Shown here one piece after another: positions 34,710 to 45,971 of a stretch of 64,000 nt of DNA. Under the pieces are notes generated by a model. It did not search any database. It was not told the DNA's origin and saw only the letters and a list, made by a program, of their open reading frames with translations. How positions within the stretch are numbered: position 1 is the first letter of the stretch; each line of letters opens with the position of its first letter. The position numbers were made by a program, and so were the translations under genes. Origin of the DNA: Acestrorhynchus altus (Eukaryota; Chordata; Actinopteri; Characiformes; Acestrorhynchidae); assembly GCA_034509495.1 (NCBI GenBank), contig CM067505.1, positions 9,821,532-9,885,531 of the forward strand, written 5' to 3'.

Positions 34710-36668
34710 TTTATGCAACAGGCCCTTGGCGTTAGTGAGGAGCTATCTGAGGACTGGGAATGTACAGCTAAGCTGGTGAGAGAAACTGGTGAGAATGTGT
34801 TGGGTGGTTCGTCTGGTCAAAGGAAAGAAGACAAGGAAAGTTGGTGGTGGAATGAGGAAGTCCAGGAGAGTATTCAGAAGAAGAAGGCAGCTAAGAGAAC
34901 GTGGGATAACCAGAGAGATGAAGGAAGTAGGCAGGAGTACTGTGAGGCTAGTCAAATAACAAAAAGAATGGTGGCAAAGGCTCAGGCCTATGATGAGTTG
35001 TATGAGCGGCTGGACAGTAAAGAAGGAGTAAAGGACTTGTATTGTTTGGCTCAACGGAGAGATAGAGCTGGAAAGGATGTACAGCAGGTTAGGCTGATAA
35101 AGGATAGAGAGGGAAATGTACTAGTGAGTGATCAGAGAGTGCTGAGTAGATGGAAGGAGTACTTTGAAGAGCTAATGAATGAGGAAAACGAGAGAGAGAG
35201 AGAGGACAACGGGTGAAGAGATAGTGGATCAGGAAGTACAGAGAATTAATAAGGTGGAAGTGAGGGCAGCTTTAAAAAGGATGAAGAATGGAAAGACAGT
35301 TGGTCCAAGTGACATACCTGTGGAGGTATGGAGATGTTTAGGAGAGAAGGCAGTGGACGTTTTGACCAGGTTGTTTAACGAAATCCCAGAGAGTGAGAGG
35401 ATGTCTGATGAGTGGAGAAACAGTGTACTGGTCCACATTTTTAATAAGGGTAATGTGCAGATCTGCAGTAACTACAGAGGTATAAAGTTGATGAACCACA
35501 CCATGAAGGTGTGGGAAAGAGTTGTTGAAGCAACGCTAAGGCTGGAGGTTCAGATCAGTGAGCAGCAGTTTGGTTTCATGCCCAGGAAAAGTACCACAGA
35601 GGCAATTTTTGTATTGAGAATGTTGGTAGAGAAGTACAGAGAAGGTCAGAAGGAGCTACATTGTGTCTTTGGGGATCTAGAGAAGGCATATGATAGGGTG
35701 CCAAGAGAGGAACTGTGGTACTGTATGAGGAAGTCAGGTGTGGCTGAAAAGTATGGTGGTGAGGCTTGTATAAGGGTAGTGAGATAGTGGTGAGGTGTGC
35801 AGTTGGAATGACAGATGGTTTCAAGGTTACATCAGGGTTACATCAGGGATCAGCTTTGAGCCCCTTCAGTGTTTGATGGACAGGTTGACAAATGAGGTCA
35901 GGCAGGAGGCTCCATGGACCATGATGTTTGCAGATGACATTGTAATCTGTGGTGAGAGTAAAGAGCAGGTGGAAGAGAACCTGGAGAGAGTTTGCACTGG
36001 AGAGGAGAGGAATGAAGGTCAGTAGAGACAAGAAGGAATACATGTGTGTGAATGAGAGGGAGGCAGGTGGAAAGGTGAAGATGCAAAGAGTAGAGGTCAT
36101 AAAGATGGATCTTGGGTCAACCATCCAGAGCAATGGGCAGTGCAGAAAAGAGGTGAAGAAGAGGGTGCAGGCAGGATGGAGTGGGTGGAGATGGGTGTCA
36201 GGGCTGATGTGTGACAGAAGGGTAGCAGCAAGAGTGAAAGGGAAGGTTTACAAGACAGTAGTGAGACCTGCGGTTTGGAGACTGTGGCTGTCTGAAAGAC
36301 AGGAGGCTGAGCTGGAGGGGGCAGAGATGAAGATGCTGAGATTTTCGTTGGGAGTGATAAGGATGGACAAGATTAGAAATGAGCAGATCAGAGAGACAGT
36401 GAAGGTGGAGCAGTTTGGAGATAAAGCCAGAGGCCAGGTTGAGATGGTTTGGACATGTGTTGAAGAGGAATACTGGATATATTGGAATGTTGGAGATGGA
36501 GCTGCCAGGCAGAAGGACAAATGGAAGACCTCAGAGAAGGTTTATGGATGTAGTGAAGGTGGACATGGAATTATTTGGTGTAACAGTAGAGGAGACAGGG
36601 GATTGTGCAAGATGAAGTTAGATGATCCACTGTGGCGACCCCTAAAGAGAGCAGCCGAAAGAAGAAGG
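34710..36668 (+). mobile_element. Degenerate APE-type LINE (RTE-like), endonuclease-RT linker to 3' end
   Basis: Long plus-strand frames, broken by a few shifts, read as a fish non-LTR retrotransposon ORF2: a linker (ESWWWNEEVQESIQKKKAAK), KNGKTVGPSDIPVEVWR, CSNYRGIKLMNHTMKVWERV, QQFGFMPRKSTTEAIFVLRM, CVFGDLEKAYDRVPREELWY, then WTMMFADDIVICGESKEQVE with the catalytic FADD at about 35923-35940, and a C-terminal domain (VRPAVWRLWL, LRWFGHVLKRNTGYIG). It ends CGACCCCTAAAGAGAGCAGC and GAAAGAAGAAGG. The 5' end with the endonuclease is missing. Frame breaks near 35190, 35770 and 35990 make it inactive. The clade is not certain. Confidence 0.85.
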
Positions 36669-36701
<33 letters not shown>

Positions 36702-36734
36702 TGTATGTATGTATATGTGTATATATATACACAT
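36669..36734. repeat. (ATGT)n tail of the LINE
   Basis: About 11 ATGT units following the LINE 3' end, running into TATA repeats. Confidence 0.9.
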
Positions 36735-38155
36735 AGTGCTCTCCATAATTATTGGCACCCCTGGTTAAGATGTGTTCTTTAGCTTCTAATAAATTGAGTT
36801 TTTTTCTAAATAATATCGGACCACAATGGGAAAAGAGTAAAATCCAACCTTTAACTAAAGTGAATTTTAAGGGGGAAAAATCCCTGAATAAGAAATAATT
36901 ATTCTTCATAAAATCACCTGATCCACAAATATTGGCACCCCTAACAATTCTTAGGAAATAAATGTAATTAAAGTATTTCTGTCAATTCGATTGACAAGTT
37001 GATCAGAGTATGTAGGAACATTTAATTAGTAATTCACAACTTCCTGTTTCCCTGGGGTATAAATATGACACGACACTTTAACATGGGAAAGACAAAGGAA
37101 CATAACATTCAAGTAAGGCTGATGTGTGTTGACCTTCACAAGTCAGGCAATGGCTACAAGAAAATAGCCACTCGCCTACACCTGTCCATATCTACTGTCA
37201 GAGGAATTATTAAGAATTTAAGAAATAAAAAGTTCTCCAAAGCTCACTGTTACAGAATTGCAACAAATGGTAGCTTCTTGGGGTCACAAAGTCTCCAAAA
37301 CAACCATCAGGCGCTATCTACATGCCAACAAGCTGTTTGGGAGGCATGCACGGAAAAAAACATTTCTCACTCACAATCATAAACGGAAACGTTTGGGGTT
37401 GGTGTTGCTTTTTGGCAACAAATGCTCTAAGTGGGTCTGGCATAACACATGAGCTGAGTACGCAGAAAAAGCACCTGATGCCCACTGTGAAATATGGAGG
37501 AGGATCAGTGATGCTGTGGGCCTGTTTCTGTTCCCTGGGAACCTTGTTAGGGTGAATGGAATCATGAATGCTTTGAAATACCAGGACATTTCAAAACAAA
37601 ATCTGGTGGCTTCTGCCCGAAAGCTGAAGATGGGTCGTCACTGGCTCTTTCAGCAAGATAATGACCCTAAACATATGGCCAAATCTACACAGAAATGGTT
37701 CACCACACACAGAATCAAGCTCCTCCCATGGCAATCTCAGTCCTCAGCCCCATTGAAAACATTCGGGGTGAGCTGAAGTGGAGAGTGCAGAGGAGAGGAA
37801 CCAGGTCGTTGGATGATTTACAGAGATTGTGCAAAGAGGAATGGAATGTATTCTCCCGTCTTGTGAAACCTTATAGGAGAAGATTAGGTGCTGTTTTGTT
37901 GGCCAAAGGAGGTTGTACAAAGTATTAACACCAGGGGTGATAATAATTGTGGCACACATGATTTCATGTTAAACAATTATTTCTTAATGTGGGATTTATT
38001 TCCTTCTGAATAAATGCACTTGAGTTAAAGGTTGGATTTTACTCTTTTCTTCCATCGTGGTCCTATATTATTTTAAAAAAAACCTCAATTTATAAGAAGC
38101 TAAAGAACTTTAGCAGATCTTAACCAGGGGTGCCAATAATTATGGAGGGCACTGT
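36735..38155 (+). mobile_element. Tc1-like transposon with long terminal inverted repeats
   Basis: The left end GTGCTCTCCATAATTATTGG and the right end CCAATAATTATGGAGGGCAC are inverted copies. Similarity continues inward for roughly 120-140 bp (TTTAGCTTCTAATAAATTGA, then AAAATCCAACCTTTAACT at left; inverse at right). The whole copy is about 1.42 kb, a normal Tc1 size. It sits inside the microsatellite tail of the preceding LINE, with TATG/TATA repeats on both sides. It encodes the transposase remnant at 37083-37928. Confidence 0.9.
37083..37928 (+). pseudogene. Tc1-like transposase, inactive
   Basis: Starts MGKTKEHNIQVRLMCVDLHK and shows a helix-turn-helix (YKKIATRLHLSISTVRGIIK) for DNA binding. 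After a frameshift near 37250 it gives the second DNA-binding part (SKTTIRRYLHANKLFGRHAR). The segment holding the first catalytic D (WSDETK) is deleted or scrambled at 37375-37480. The second catalytic motif LFQQDNDPKH (37650-37680) and the third, SPIENIRGELK (37751-37785, frameshifted), are readable. It ends GGCTKY and TAA at 37926-37928. Intact members are about 340 residues; this one lacks a continuous frame and a catalytic D. Confidence 0.85.
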
Positions 38156-38168
38156 GTGTGTTTGTGTC

Positions 38169-38204
<36 letters not shown>

Positions 38205-40289
38205 TATTTGTTATTTAAAAGAATTTGAAAAAACTGTAGAACTTCATTCCAATGATAATTAATTGTGAAACAGTAAAGCAACATTAGGTTCTTCTAAACT
38301 GGGAAGTGGAATTCACAATTTGAGCCACCAATAAAGTTATGCTTTTTACACACAAGTTAAAATCTGGATGGAAAGAATCATGTGAACCCACACAGTGAAG
38401 TAATATGACAGGATTTTACATGAATATGACACAGTGTTATACTCAAGTATTATCCTGCCCAGTTATATAATTCAGTTTCTGGTCTGCTGATCCCAGAGTA
38501 CCAATAGTACAGATGCTACTCTCATTATTGCAGGCCAGTGGAACAGCAACATGGTTTTAAAGCTGTTAATTTAAAGTACAAATCCTACAAAATATTGCTT
38601 GAAAAACACATCAAACCAAAATCATACAGTAATTGAACATATATATAGTAGAATGAGTGTTTATTAGCCTCAAACTGGTTGTTCCACTGATTGTCATGGG
38701 ACTTTCAAGTCTACCTGCCAACTCAGTTATCTTATGAAATGGGACATAACATCTACAACTTCAGCAACAGTGTCATGTAGGCAATAAATGTATTCTCTGT
38801 TAATCTATATATTTTATAAGACATTTGTTATTAAAACTCCTCCATCTGCTTATCTAATTCTTCCTGGTCAACGTTGCAGTGGGTCAAGCATTTACCTGGT
38901 ACAATTGGGTACAAAGCAGGATGGCCATCAGCCCAGCAGATTAACAACATAAATTCAGTAGAACATACAACAATGCAAACAATATAAATGAGTTTCAGCA
39001 GGGAATTAAAATATTACATGAGCTTTATAAGTTCTGTAAGAAAATTGTTCATTTGAACTGTAAACTGTAGGTAATGTTCAGCAGAGAATAAAGGGAAAAA
39101 AACTTTTGACCACTAGAGGGAGACAAACATTACTACTGATCCTTAAAATTTCAAGGCTATTTCCCATTAGCACTGCTCAGAGTGATGCTCAATCAGGAAA
39201 CCAGGCTGTATTGTTACAGTGGAAGCATTAGAGAATCAGAAATCTGATCAGTGACAAACTTTCACTTGGACCTGTCATCCAGAATTTGATGTAGCAGTAG
39301 TGAAAACACTGAAATGTGGAATTAGGCAGTGAAACAACAGTCCCCCTTACCTTAATACAGGTCTTCTAGTTAACGTTCTTTCAATTTTACAAGGGGGACT
39401 GTAAACTGCTAAAACAATTATATACTGAAACACATCAGGAACAGCAAACCTGTATATTCATTAGGAGAATGTATTAAGATTTCAAATTCAGGCTAAATTG
39501 TCCGATTGAATAGTCAGTCACTAATTCACAGCATGTGGCTTCTAAACCAGCAAGTTTGTCTCAATTTGTCCAAAGTTTGTGAATCTCTACACTTAATCTA
39601 GCTGCATAATGTAACACCCATTCCAAACATCAGTGTTTAAATAAAGTTTGCTTATTCTCCATAGAATGCACTGCCAATAAGATTAAACTCTCCAAAAGCA
39701 CCTGCCCATGAACCTCAGGTCACTGCATCCCATTCCTAAGGTCAGCTGAAGGGATATAAATCCTTAATGTTTGTGGAGCTTTGTTGTCCAATACCTTTAA
39801 GATGAGGAAGTTTCAAATCAACTCCATCAGCAGTTCCTGAATAAAGGCTAGTGCCAAATCTCAAACGTTATTGTACAGTCCCTGCTGAACAACCTCCAAA
39901 ACTGTAACTTTATAGAAGTGTGTATAAATAAATAAACCCTCATCATAGAGTTCGCATTCATTTGAACCATATGAAGTGCAATTTCTGATTGTTTCTAATT
40001 GTTGATACCACAAAATATTGCAATGTGAAAATGCCAGTTTTAAATTGCCTAACTGTAAAATAATTTTTATTTCTTACTTACCGTGGGCAACTGAAAGTTT
40101 TTACACAGGCATTAATTTAAAGTTAATATTCACTCCCTCTAATGTACAAGTTCCATTTTCCAAGTATTATACCCAACAATTTCAGTTTAAGGCTCAAAAT
40201 AAGCAAAAGATAAATGTATTACTGACCATACAGTTCCCATGCTTACTTTTTAGATTACTGTTCATTCTTAATGTCATTTATATAGAGGG
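38156..40289. other. Noncoding downstream of stmn1
   Basis: A (TA)n tract at 38171-38200, otherwise AT-rich intergenic sequence with no exon, RNA gene or repeat recognised. Confidence 0.45.
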
Positions 40290-40332
40290 TGCAGCCGTAA
40301 TTTTCCATTTCCCTCTGGGATTAATAAAGTAA
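40290..40332 (+). repeat. LINE 3' tail fragment
   Basis: TTTCCCTCTGGGATTAATAA and AGTAATTCTG resemble the LINE tail at 33640. It lies just beyond the stmn1 poly(A) site on the opposite strand. Confidence 0.5.
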
Positions 40333-40374
40333 TTCTGATACAGTTGAGGTGATAAATGGGGGCAACACAAGCAG

Positions 40375-41029
40375 ACTGTTTGTAACAATGTTTATTTACT
40401 AACGTTATTACAAGAGTTAACGTGACCGTTGAGTTGACAAAGTATTGCTTTTTTTTTTTTTTTTTCCCCCCATTCCATATACAGAGCAGAGTACTTTAAT
40501 TTTAAGACAGGATGGATCCCCTCAAAACGGCAGCAACAGCAAGTAAAGGAGAAAGTGCTAAGAAAGGGGGACAAAAATAATATAGAAGGCAAGACTAGCA
40601 GTTTCTGGAACAGGGTGACCTATGCTGAACACCAGTGATCAAACCTATAGCAGCCCCTTGAAAAACAAGCAGCTACATTGAGTGCTAAAAACAGACGGAC
40701 CTTACAAGCACAGAGTGCATCTTTCATGAATAGAAGTGTCAAGGAGCTACGCATTAAAGACATGCATCCTTCGAAATAGGTAAGACCACTGCTAATATAT
40801 AGCTGCATTAAGCCTAAGCATTCAAAGAAATGGAACTTTGACTCAAGGACTGACAGTAAAGCCACAGCAATGCATTCTACAAGCTGCAAAATAGGCAAAC
40901 TGGACCCAAAATATCCCTGTTTTCTTCAGAGTCAGAAGGAAGATGTGAACGTAAATACTGGCCATGAAAGACATGAGGGGGGGTGTCTTTGGATATAGAA
41001 AGAATACAGGAATGAAAGGATTGTTCAGT
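40375..41029 (-). other. stmn1: stmn1 3' untranslated region
   Basis: Runs from the stop codon to an AATAAA at 40391-40396 (minus strand), with a likely cleavage site 10-25 nt beyond it and a GT-rich TTGTGTTG about 25 nt downstream. It contains a purine run (GGGGGG then about 19 A on the minus strand, 40449-40471). The length of about 650 nt is inferred from the signal; no transcript was available. Confidence 0.6.
40391..40396 (-). other. stmn1: Poly(A) signal AATAAA of stmn1
   Basis: First canonical AATAAA found downstream of the stop with a GT-rich element after it. Confidence 0.6.
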
Positions 41030-41098
41030 TCAATTTGCTTCATCGCCATTTGCCTCTTTGGTCTCCTTATTCTTTCGTACCTCTTCCAGCTTCTTATC
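41030..41098 (-). CDS. stmn1: stmn1 exon 5 (stop codon exon)
   Basis: 69 nt, from DKKLEEVRKNKETK to the TGA at 41032-41030. Acceptor TTTGTTTGTTTTAG. Confidence 0.95.
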   Translation of the reverse strand, partial: DKKLEEVRKNKETKEANGDEAN

Positions 41099-41767
41099 CT
41101 AAAACAAACAAAGCAATGAGTTACAGTAACAAAAAATAGAAGTTTGCCACTGTTGATTATACACAGTCCCGTCACATTACGGCCACCTCTCGTTTCCACG
41201 CATTTTAGTAAATTCCACTGACCATACAGAAGCACTTTAATTCTAAAATTACAGACTGTATTCCACCAGTGGCTGCATTTTTTGGTAGCCTCCTTTCACT
41301 CATAGGGCTGCGTTTAAACCAGTGTCAAAGGGTGTTGCACAGTGTCAGTAAACAGACGACCTGTGAGCATTTATGTTGGTAGACAAATGATTTTCTCCAA
41401 AAAGCACACATGGATCAACTTTTGGTGATGAGACAAATGGTATGTCATTGCTCCTGTACAACTAGACACACCCACAATAGTTAGCATTGAAAAACCTAAT
41501 CTAATCTTTGGCTTTGAACACACTTTTCACCTGGAAAGTGGAACCCATTTTTGCTGGTGAAAATGTGCAAAATGGGTCAAAATTAGGTTCAACAAGTGGA
41601 ACAGAAGCCATTCCGCATGAATGGAAAAGTAGTCAATGGTCATCTGGTTGGTGGGTGACTTGGCACTACAGGGTGTAGTCGTAAAACTACAAAGTGCTCC
41701 TGTATGGTAAGTGGAGTTTACGTTTATATATATATAAAAAATAAAATAAAAAAAGTAAGTAAATGAG

Positions 41768-41809
<42 letters not shown>

Positions 41810-43139
41810 AAATGTTATATATATAAAAATATAAAAATGGACACACACACGTAGAAACAAGGATGTGACCATATTGTGCCTTAAGAATTAACCTACAGAT
41901 TCAATTAAAAACATGCATTAAAATCTGTTTCCATCAGTTTCATATATCACAAAAGTGTTCCATCATACCTTCTCTTTAAACTTCTCATTCATGGCTGCCA
42001 TTATTGCTGTGCGATTTTCTTTATTGGCTTCCATTTTCAGGTTAAGCTTCTCTTCTGCCATTTTGCTAAAGTTATTGTTCTCCTCCGCAACTTTCTGCAG
42101 CACTTCCTTTACATGCTCACGTTTCTCAGCCAAGTGCTTCAGAACCTCGGCTTCGTGGGACTGGAGAGGAGACAAATTCGTTAAAACATCAAATATCAAT
42201 TTTCACGCATTTAGGAGGTCAAATTCACTGGCCTGCCAAGCACTGTAAAAGATGACTGGGGTGTTTGAATCCTTATTGGACGTTTATTGCCTTGAACAGT
42301 GCAGTAGGTGAAACCTTACCATGGGGCAGAATGCACGTATAGTATGATATGTACACCTGCTTAAGGCAGGTTTAACTTAGAATTGGCAACAGCAGAATAA
42401 GTGACCGGGTCTGTAGGTATGAGAGACGGTCACAGATGTCCTTAGGCACAAGACAATATGGATAAAATCATTCATCCACAGACTAACAGAGTAAATTGCA
42501 GATTTACAACAAAGCTTCCAGACCAAAACAGATTATGAAGGGAGGAGCAAGTTAGTACCTTTTAACCAAGCCAATCTTGTAGTTGTTAAGAAAGACAAAA
42601 ATCACATCTACACCAAAGGTAATTTTGCCATGACACATTAATACAATTTGGCTATGGGGTGGCCACAGGTGTGTCCAAGTATGCAACAGATTTGAACATG
42701 CTTTTTGGTTTTATAGGCAAGATACCAGTTCAAAGAATAATCAATGTCTGATAGCAAACGAGGCCATGTCACAACTTTAAATGATTACTTGGGCCAACTC
42801 TGAACTCAACACCTCAAGTCCACAACACAGTACAACATAGTGTACTCAGCATCCTCCCAAGACATACCTTACGTCTTTCCTCAGCTGCCTCTAGTTTCCT
42901 CTGGATCTCCTCCAACGACATATCCTTTTTCCTGGGTGGAGAGAAAGGCAATTCACCTTTTGACTCTGGGGCAGGACTACCCAGAATGACTTCAAAGGCC
43001 TGGCCAGAAGCACGCTTGTCCAGCTCTTTCACCACAATATCTAAGAGATGCACAGGGGAAGACAGCTTTAGAGACATTCGAGAGCTTCTTATGCAAGTGT
43101 TCTAGACCAAGCAGAAGTCTTACCACTGGGGGAAGCCAT
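41030..43139 (-). CDS. stmn1: Stathmin 1 (oncoprotein 18), microtubule-destabilising phosphoprotein
   Basis: Cytosolic regulator that sequesters two alpha/beta-tubulin dimers and promotes microtubule catastrophe; phosphorylation turns it off. The coding parts, in transcript order, are 43139-43124, 43040-42868, 42160-41969 and 41098-41030, all with GT-AG introns. They join to 450 nt: 149 residues plus TGA, the usual family length. The N-terminus is MASPSD. The regulatory region (residues 6-45) holds KRASGQAFEVIL and the proline-directed sites GSPAP and PFSPPRKK. The four stathmin phosphoserines (16, 25, 38, 63 in mammals) correspond to Ser17, Ser27, Ser39 and Ser64. Residues 46-140 form the tubulin-binding helix (SLEEIQRKLEAAEERRKSHE, NNNFSKMAEEKL, KMEANKENR). 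The end is KNKETKEANGDEAN. The membrane-anchoring cysteine segment of stathmin 2-4 is absent, which favours stathmin 1. Teleosts have two co-orthologues (stmn1a, stmn1b); I cannot say which this is. Confidence 0.97.
41173..41878. mobile_element. MITE-like element in the last stmn1 intron
   Basis: The left end CACATTACGGCCACC pairs imperfectly with the right end GGATGTGACCATATTGTG. Further in, ACCATACAGAAGCACTTTAA (41221-41240) pairs with AAAGTGCTCCTGTATGGT (41691-41708), so the element has two nested pairs of inverted arms. The phrase set is familiar from many fish genomes. It has no coding capacity and has gained internal TA repeats (41772-41806). Confidence 0.65.
41969..42160 (-). CDS. stmn1: stmn1 exon 4
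   Basis: 192 nt, phase 0, coding 64 residues from SHEAEVLKHLAEKREH to MNEKFKEK, the main tubulin-binding helix. Borders are TCCTCTCCAG and GTATGATG. The usual glutamate in AEKREHEKEV is a valine here (AEKREHVKEV). Confidence 0.95.
42868..43040 (-). CDS. stmn1: stmn1 exon 3
   Basis: 173 nt coding residues 6-63, from DIVVKEL to EERRK. The acceptor CTCTTAG and donor GTATGT are canonical. It contains the phosphorylation cluster around Ser17, Ser27 and Ser39. Confidence 0.95.
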
Positions 43140-43172
43140 TGTATCAGAACAGGGCAGAGCTGGGAGTCTAGT
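43124..43172 (-). CDS. stmn1: stmn1 exon 2 (start codon exon)
   Basis: Acceptor TTGTTCAG ends at 43173 and donor GTAAGA begins at 43123. The ATG is at 43139-43137 and the exon codes for MASPS plus the first base of Asp6, as in other stathmin 1 genes where a tiny coding exon carries the start. 43140-43172 is 5' UTR. Confidence 0.9.
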
Positions 43173-43684
43173 CTGAACAAAGAAGAGAGAGATCAATCAG
43201 TGTCTGAAAACATTGGCACCATGAAAGTACAGACGGTAGCGCCCTCTGGCGGCGGTTGTGGAAAGGTGTGGGTCGGTGAGGGGGACAGGTTTTTTTTAAT
43301 GCATCAGTTTAATACAGAAAATCCATTTGATCACTTTAGAATTGAGCTGGAAGTAACGGAGCTGGAGAAGCTGTGCGGTGCTCGGGGAGAGCTTTTACAC
43401 GGGTACTGTTACCGTCCCAGCGTGCAGGGACTGAAGTTTGGCGCGAACCGAGAGGTGTGGGCTGTACCTCTACATCCGCAGGGGCGGGAAGGCGGGAGCA
43501 GTTTACCCGCCTGAAACGACCTTCAACAGTATTTATTTATTTATTAAATAAATAAAAAAATAAAAAAATAAGTTAAAAAAAAAAAAACTTCAATTAAAAG
43601 AGCTTAAAGAATACACAAACATCTTAAATTAATAAAATTAAGTAAAATACCTCTACTACTACTGAGTAATTATTAATAATAACT

Positions 43685-43686
<2 letters not shown>

Positions 43687-43719
<33 letters not shown>
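43687..43719. repeat. (AAT)n microsatellite in stmn1 intron 1
   Basis: Eleven AAT units within an AT-rich stretch between two GC-rich parts of the island. Confidence 0.9.
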
Positions 43720-43721
<2 letters not shown>

Positions 43722-44065
43722 CGATAGAAAAGCAGCTTAATATATAAAAATACCATAAATAATAATATAAAAGTAAAACAAATACTAATACGTATCGAGA
43801 AGCAGCTAAAACACATCGTAAAATGAATGAAAATAATAATTTAAAAAAGTAGTAACAAAATACCACTAACAATAAGAGTAAACAATGCCAAGAAGCAGCT
43901 AAAAAAATCGTAGAGACGTTTTCCACATCTAAACATTTATCACCAGCTGAAACACACGACACAAACACGCCTACCAAACAAAGGAGTCTCTTTCCGCGAA
44001 CAAAGGCAGCCAGCTCCGCCTCGAGCCGCGCTCAGCGCCTCTGAACTTCACTGTGAACAGCGTCC

Positions 44066-44102
44066 ACAGTCCAGACACAGTCCAGACACAGTCCAGACAC
44101 AG
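44066..44102. repeat. Three-copy 11-bp tandem repeat in the stmn1 5' region
   Basis: ACAGTCCAGAC is repeated exactly three times, followed by a partial ACAG. Confidence 0.9.
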
Positions 44103-44750
44103 CCGATCAGCTCAACACTGCGTCTCTCTCTAACTCCACTCTGAATCCACCGTGCAGTGGGGAGCACGAGCTCTCTGTACACGAACCTGCTGTTTCCAGA
44201 TCCAACAACCGCAACAGGTTCAGCAGAAACAGAACTGACTAAACAACCTGCAGCAGCTTTCAGCTCAGAGGAAGCCCAACACAGCCGCGGAGAACATCCT
44301 AAACCAACGCCGCCGGGCTCCTTCTTATCCACCTTCACAGCAAAGCACAGACTTTCAGTGCAAAAGTTGGTTTAACTTCAGATTACGTCTGTAAACTCCG
44401 TCCTGTGAACCAGCATCGCATCACTGCCTGCCTGCCCCCCGCCCCATACAATCATCCTCTCACAGCCATGCAACACAATAACAGTCACACCCACCTCAAC
44501 ATACAGCGTCAGCTCCTCACCGCTCGCGCCGTTTTCTCATCCCATGCCTCCTCAGTCCGCGCATAAGAAGACCGAGTTGTACTGTCGTCACATGGCGTTG
44601 CGTGCTCCCATTGGTCGCTTCTGTTGTGCCCCGGGCGATTGTGGGACTTGGAGTCTTTTCACAACCAAACAAGAGCACGAGGCTTGCTTTGTTGTTTTGA
44701 TTGGTGTCGCCGAAATCTCTTGTCAGAGGTCACGTCTGAACACCGTCCGG

Positions 44751-45778
44751 AAGAAGAGTTTGAGAACTTTTGTGAATCTCATTTTTGTGAATCTCATGCT
44801 TGATTTTCTGGTTATTTTCACAACCCATGCATGTTGGGAACTCATCTAATCTAAGAGAATGTTAAATATTAAACAAACTATTGTTATAATAAATGCTATA
44901 ATAATATAGTTATTGCTACCAAGGAATAAAAAAAACAAAAACAAATATAGTATTCATTACTTTCCAGTAAAAAAATAATGAAGGAGGGGGGGTCTGGGAG
45001 CCCCTGGTTGAGTTTATTGTTGCTGTCCAATGAAAAGCAAGTATCTCCAAAACTTTATAGCAGAGGACACAAATCTTAACTTTAAATAGGAAATAATGAT
45101 GCTTAAAACATTTCTACTGGTCTGTACATCCAGAATTATTAACACAGTGTACAGAGCATCCACGGAGTTCATACCATGAAAAAATGTTCATTGCTTTCAT
45201 TAGATTACAACAATATACTAAAAGTGTTTGGTGTTATTGAGGTCAGTGCTCTGCTCTAGGCAATCAGGATTCTGCACAGTAAATACAGCAAACAAATCAA
45301 ATCATTTATACTGTCGTGTCACTTTAAAATAGGCATAAACGTGAGTGAAAACTCTTAGTTTTGTCCTTCAAGTTCTGAAAATGTACAATATACAAACCAT
45401 TTGTTTGTGGCACGGTCTATGTGCAAATGGGACACCATCATGCTGAAACAGTATCTTCCCCAAATTGTTGAATGTTAGAAGTGCACAGTCACCTTCAATG
45501 TTTGATTTATTAGCAAATGTAGACCCAGATCACTGCTCCTTCTCCAGCTAGCTCCACCATGTTGCATGTGTATTCAGGCATGTTTAATTTTTCTGGCATC
45601 TAAACTCAGATTTGTCTGTCTGTCTGCCAGCTGATGAGACATGACCCTAGAGGATGGGTTTCCCATATTCCAGCAGCAGTGCTAATAATGGGGAGTTCAC
45701 GCCACACCTTTTAAAAGGTTAGTGTTGTACCACTGCAGGCATTTGATAACAGGCTAAATTAACTATAGTTAACTACAT
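44751..45778. other. Noncoding upstream of stmn1
   Basis: Outside the CpG island the sequence is ordinary AT-rich DNA without a supported exon or named repeat. Confidence 0.45.
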
Positions 45779-45864
45779 TAACTATAGGTTCAAATGTTTG
45801 TGGACATCCCTACTAATGGGTGCTACTTTAAATTCTTCTTATACTTCTTCTTCTTTTTCTTCTT

Positions 45865-45895
<31 letters not shown>

Positions 45896-45921
45896 TTATT
45901 ATTATTATTATTAGTATTAGT

Positions 45922-45971
<50 letters not shown>

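Larger units (their letters stand above)
43200..44750 (-). promoter_or_regulatory. stmn1: CpG-rich island with stmn1 promoter and noncoding exon 1
   Basis: CpG dinucleotides and GC content rise sharply here against an AT-rich background, dipping only at the AT-rich stretch 43530-43930. On the minus strand there are CCAAT boxes at 44700-44704 and 44610-44614 and a GC box (GGGGCGGGG, 44437-44445). A candidate exon 1 donor, GAG then GTGGGT, lies at 44495/44494, which would put the start site near 44550-44600 and give an intron 1 of about 1.3 kb. No TATA box is obvious, as is usual for broadly expressed genes. The exon 1 limits are inferred. Confidence 0.6.

Noticed and set aside
41955..42248. 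97-codon plus-strand frame
   Set aside because: It is the antisense shadow of stmn1 exon 4.
43200..43555. Plus-strand frames of 104 and 60 codons in the stmn1 island
   Set aside because: They lie in GC-rich first-intron or promoter DNA where stops are rare. No family match and no splice signals support them.
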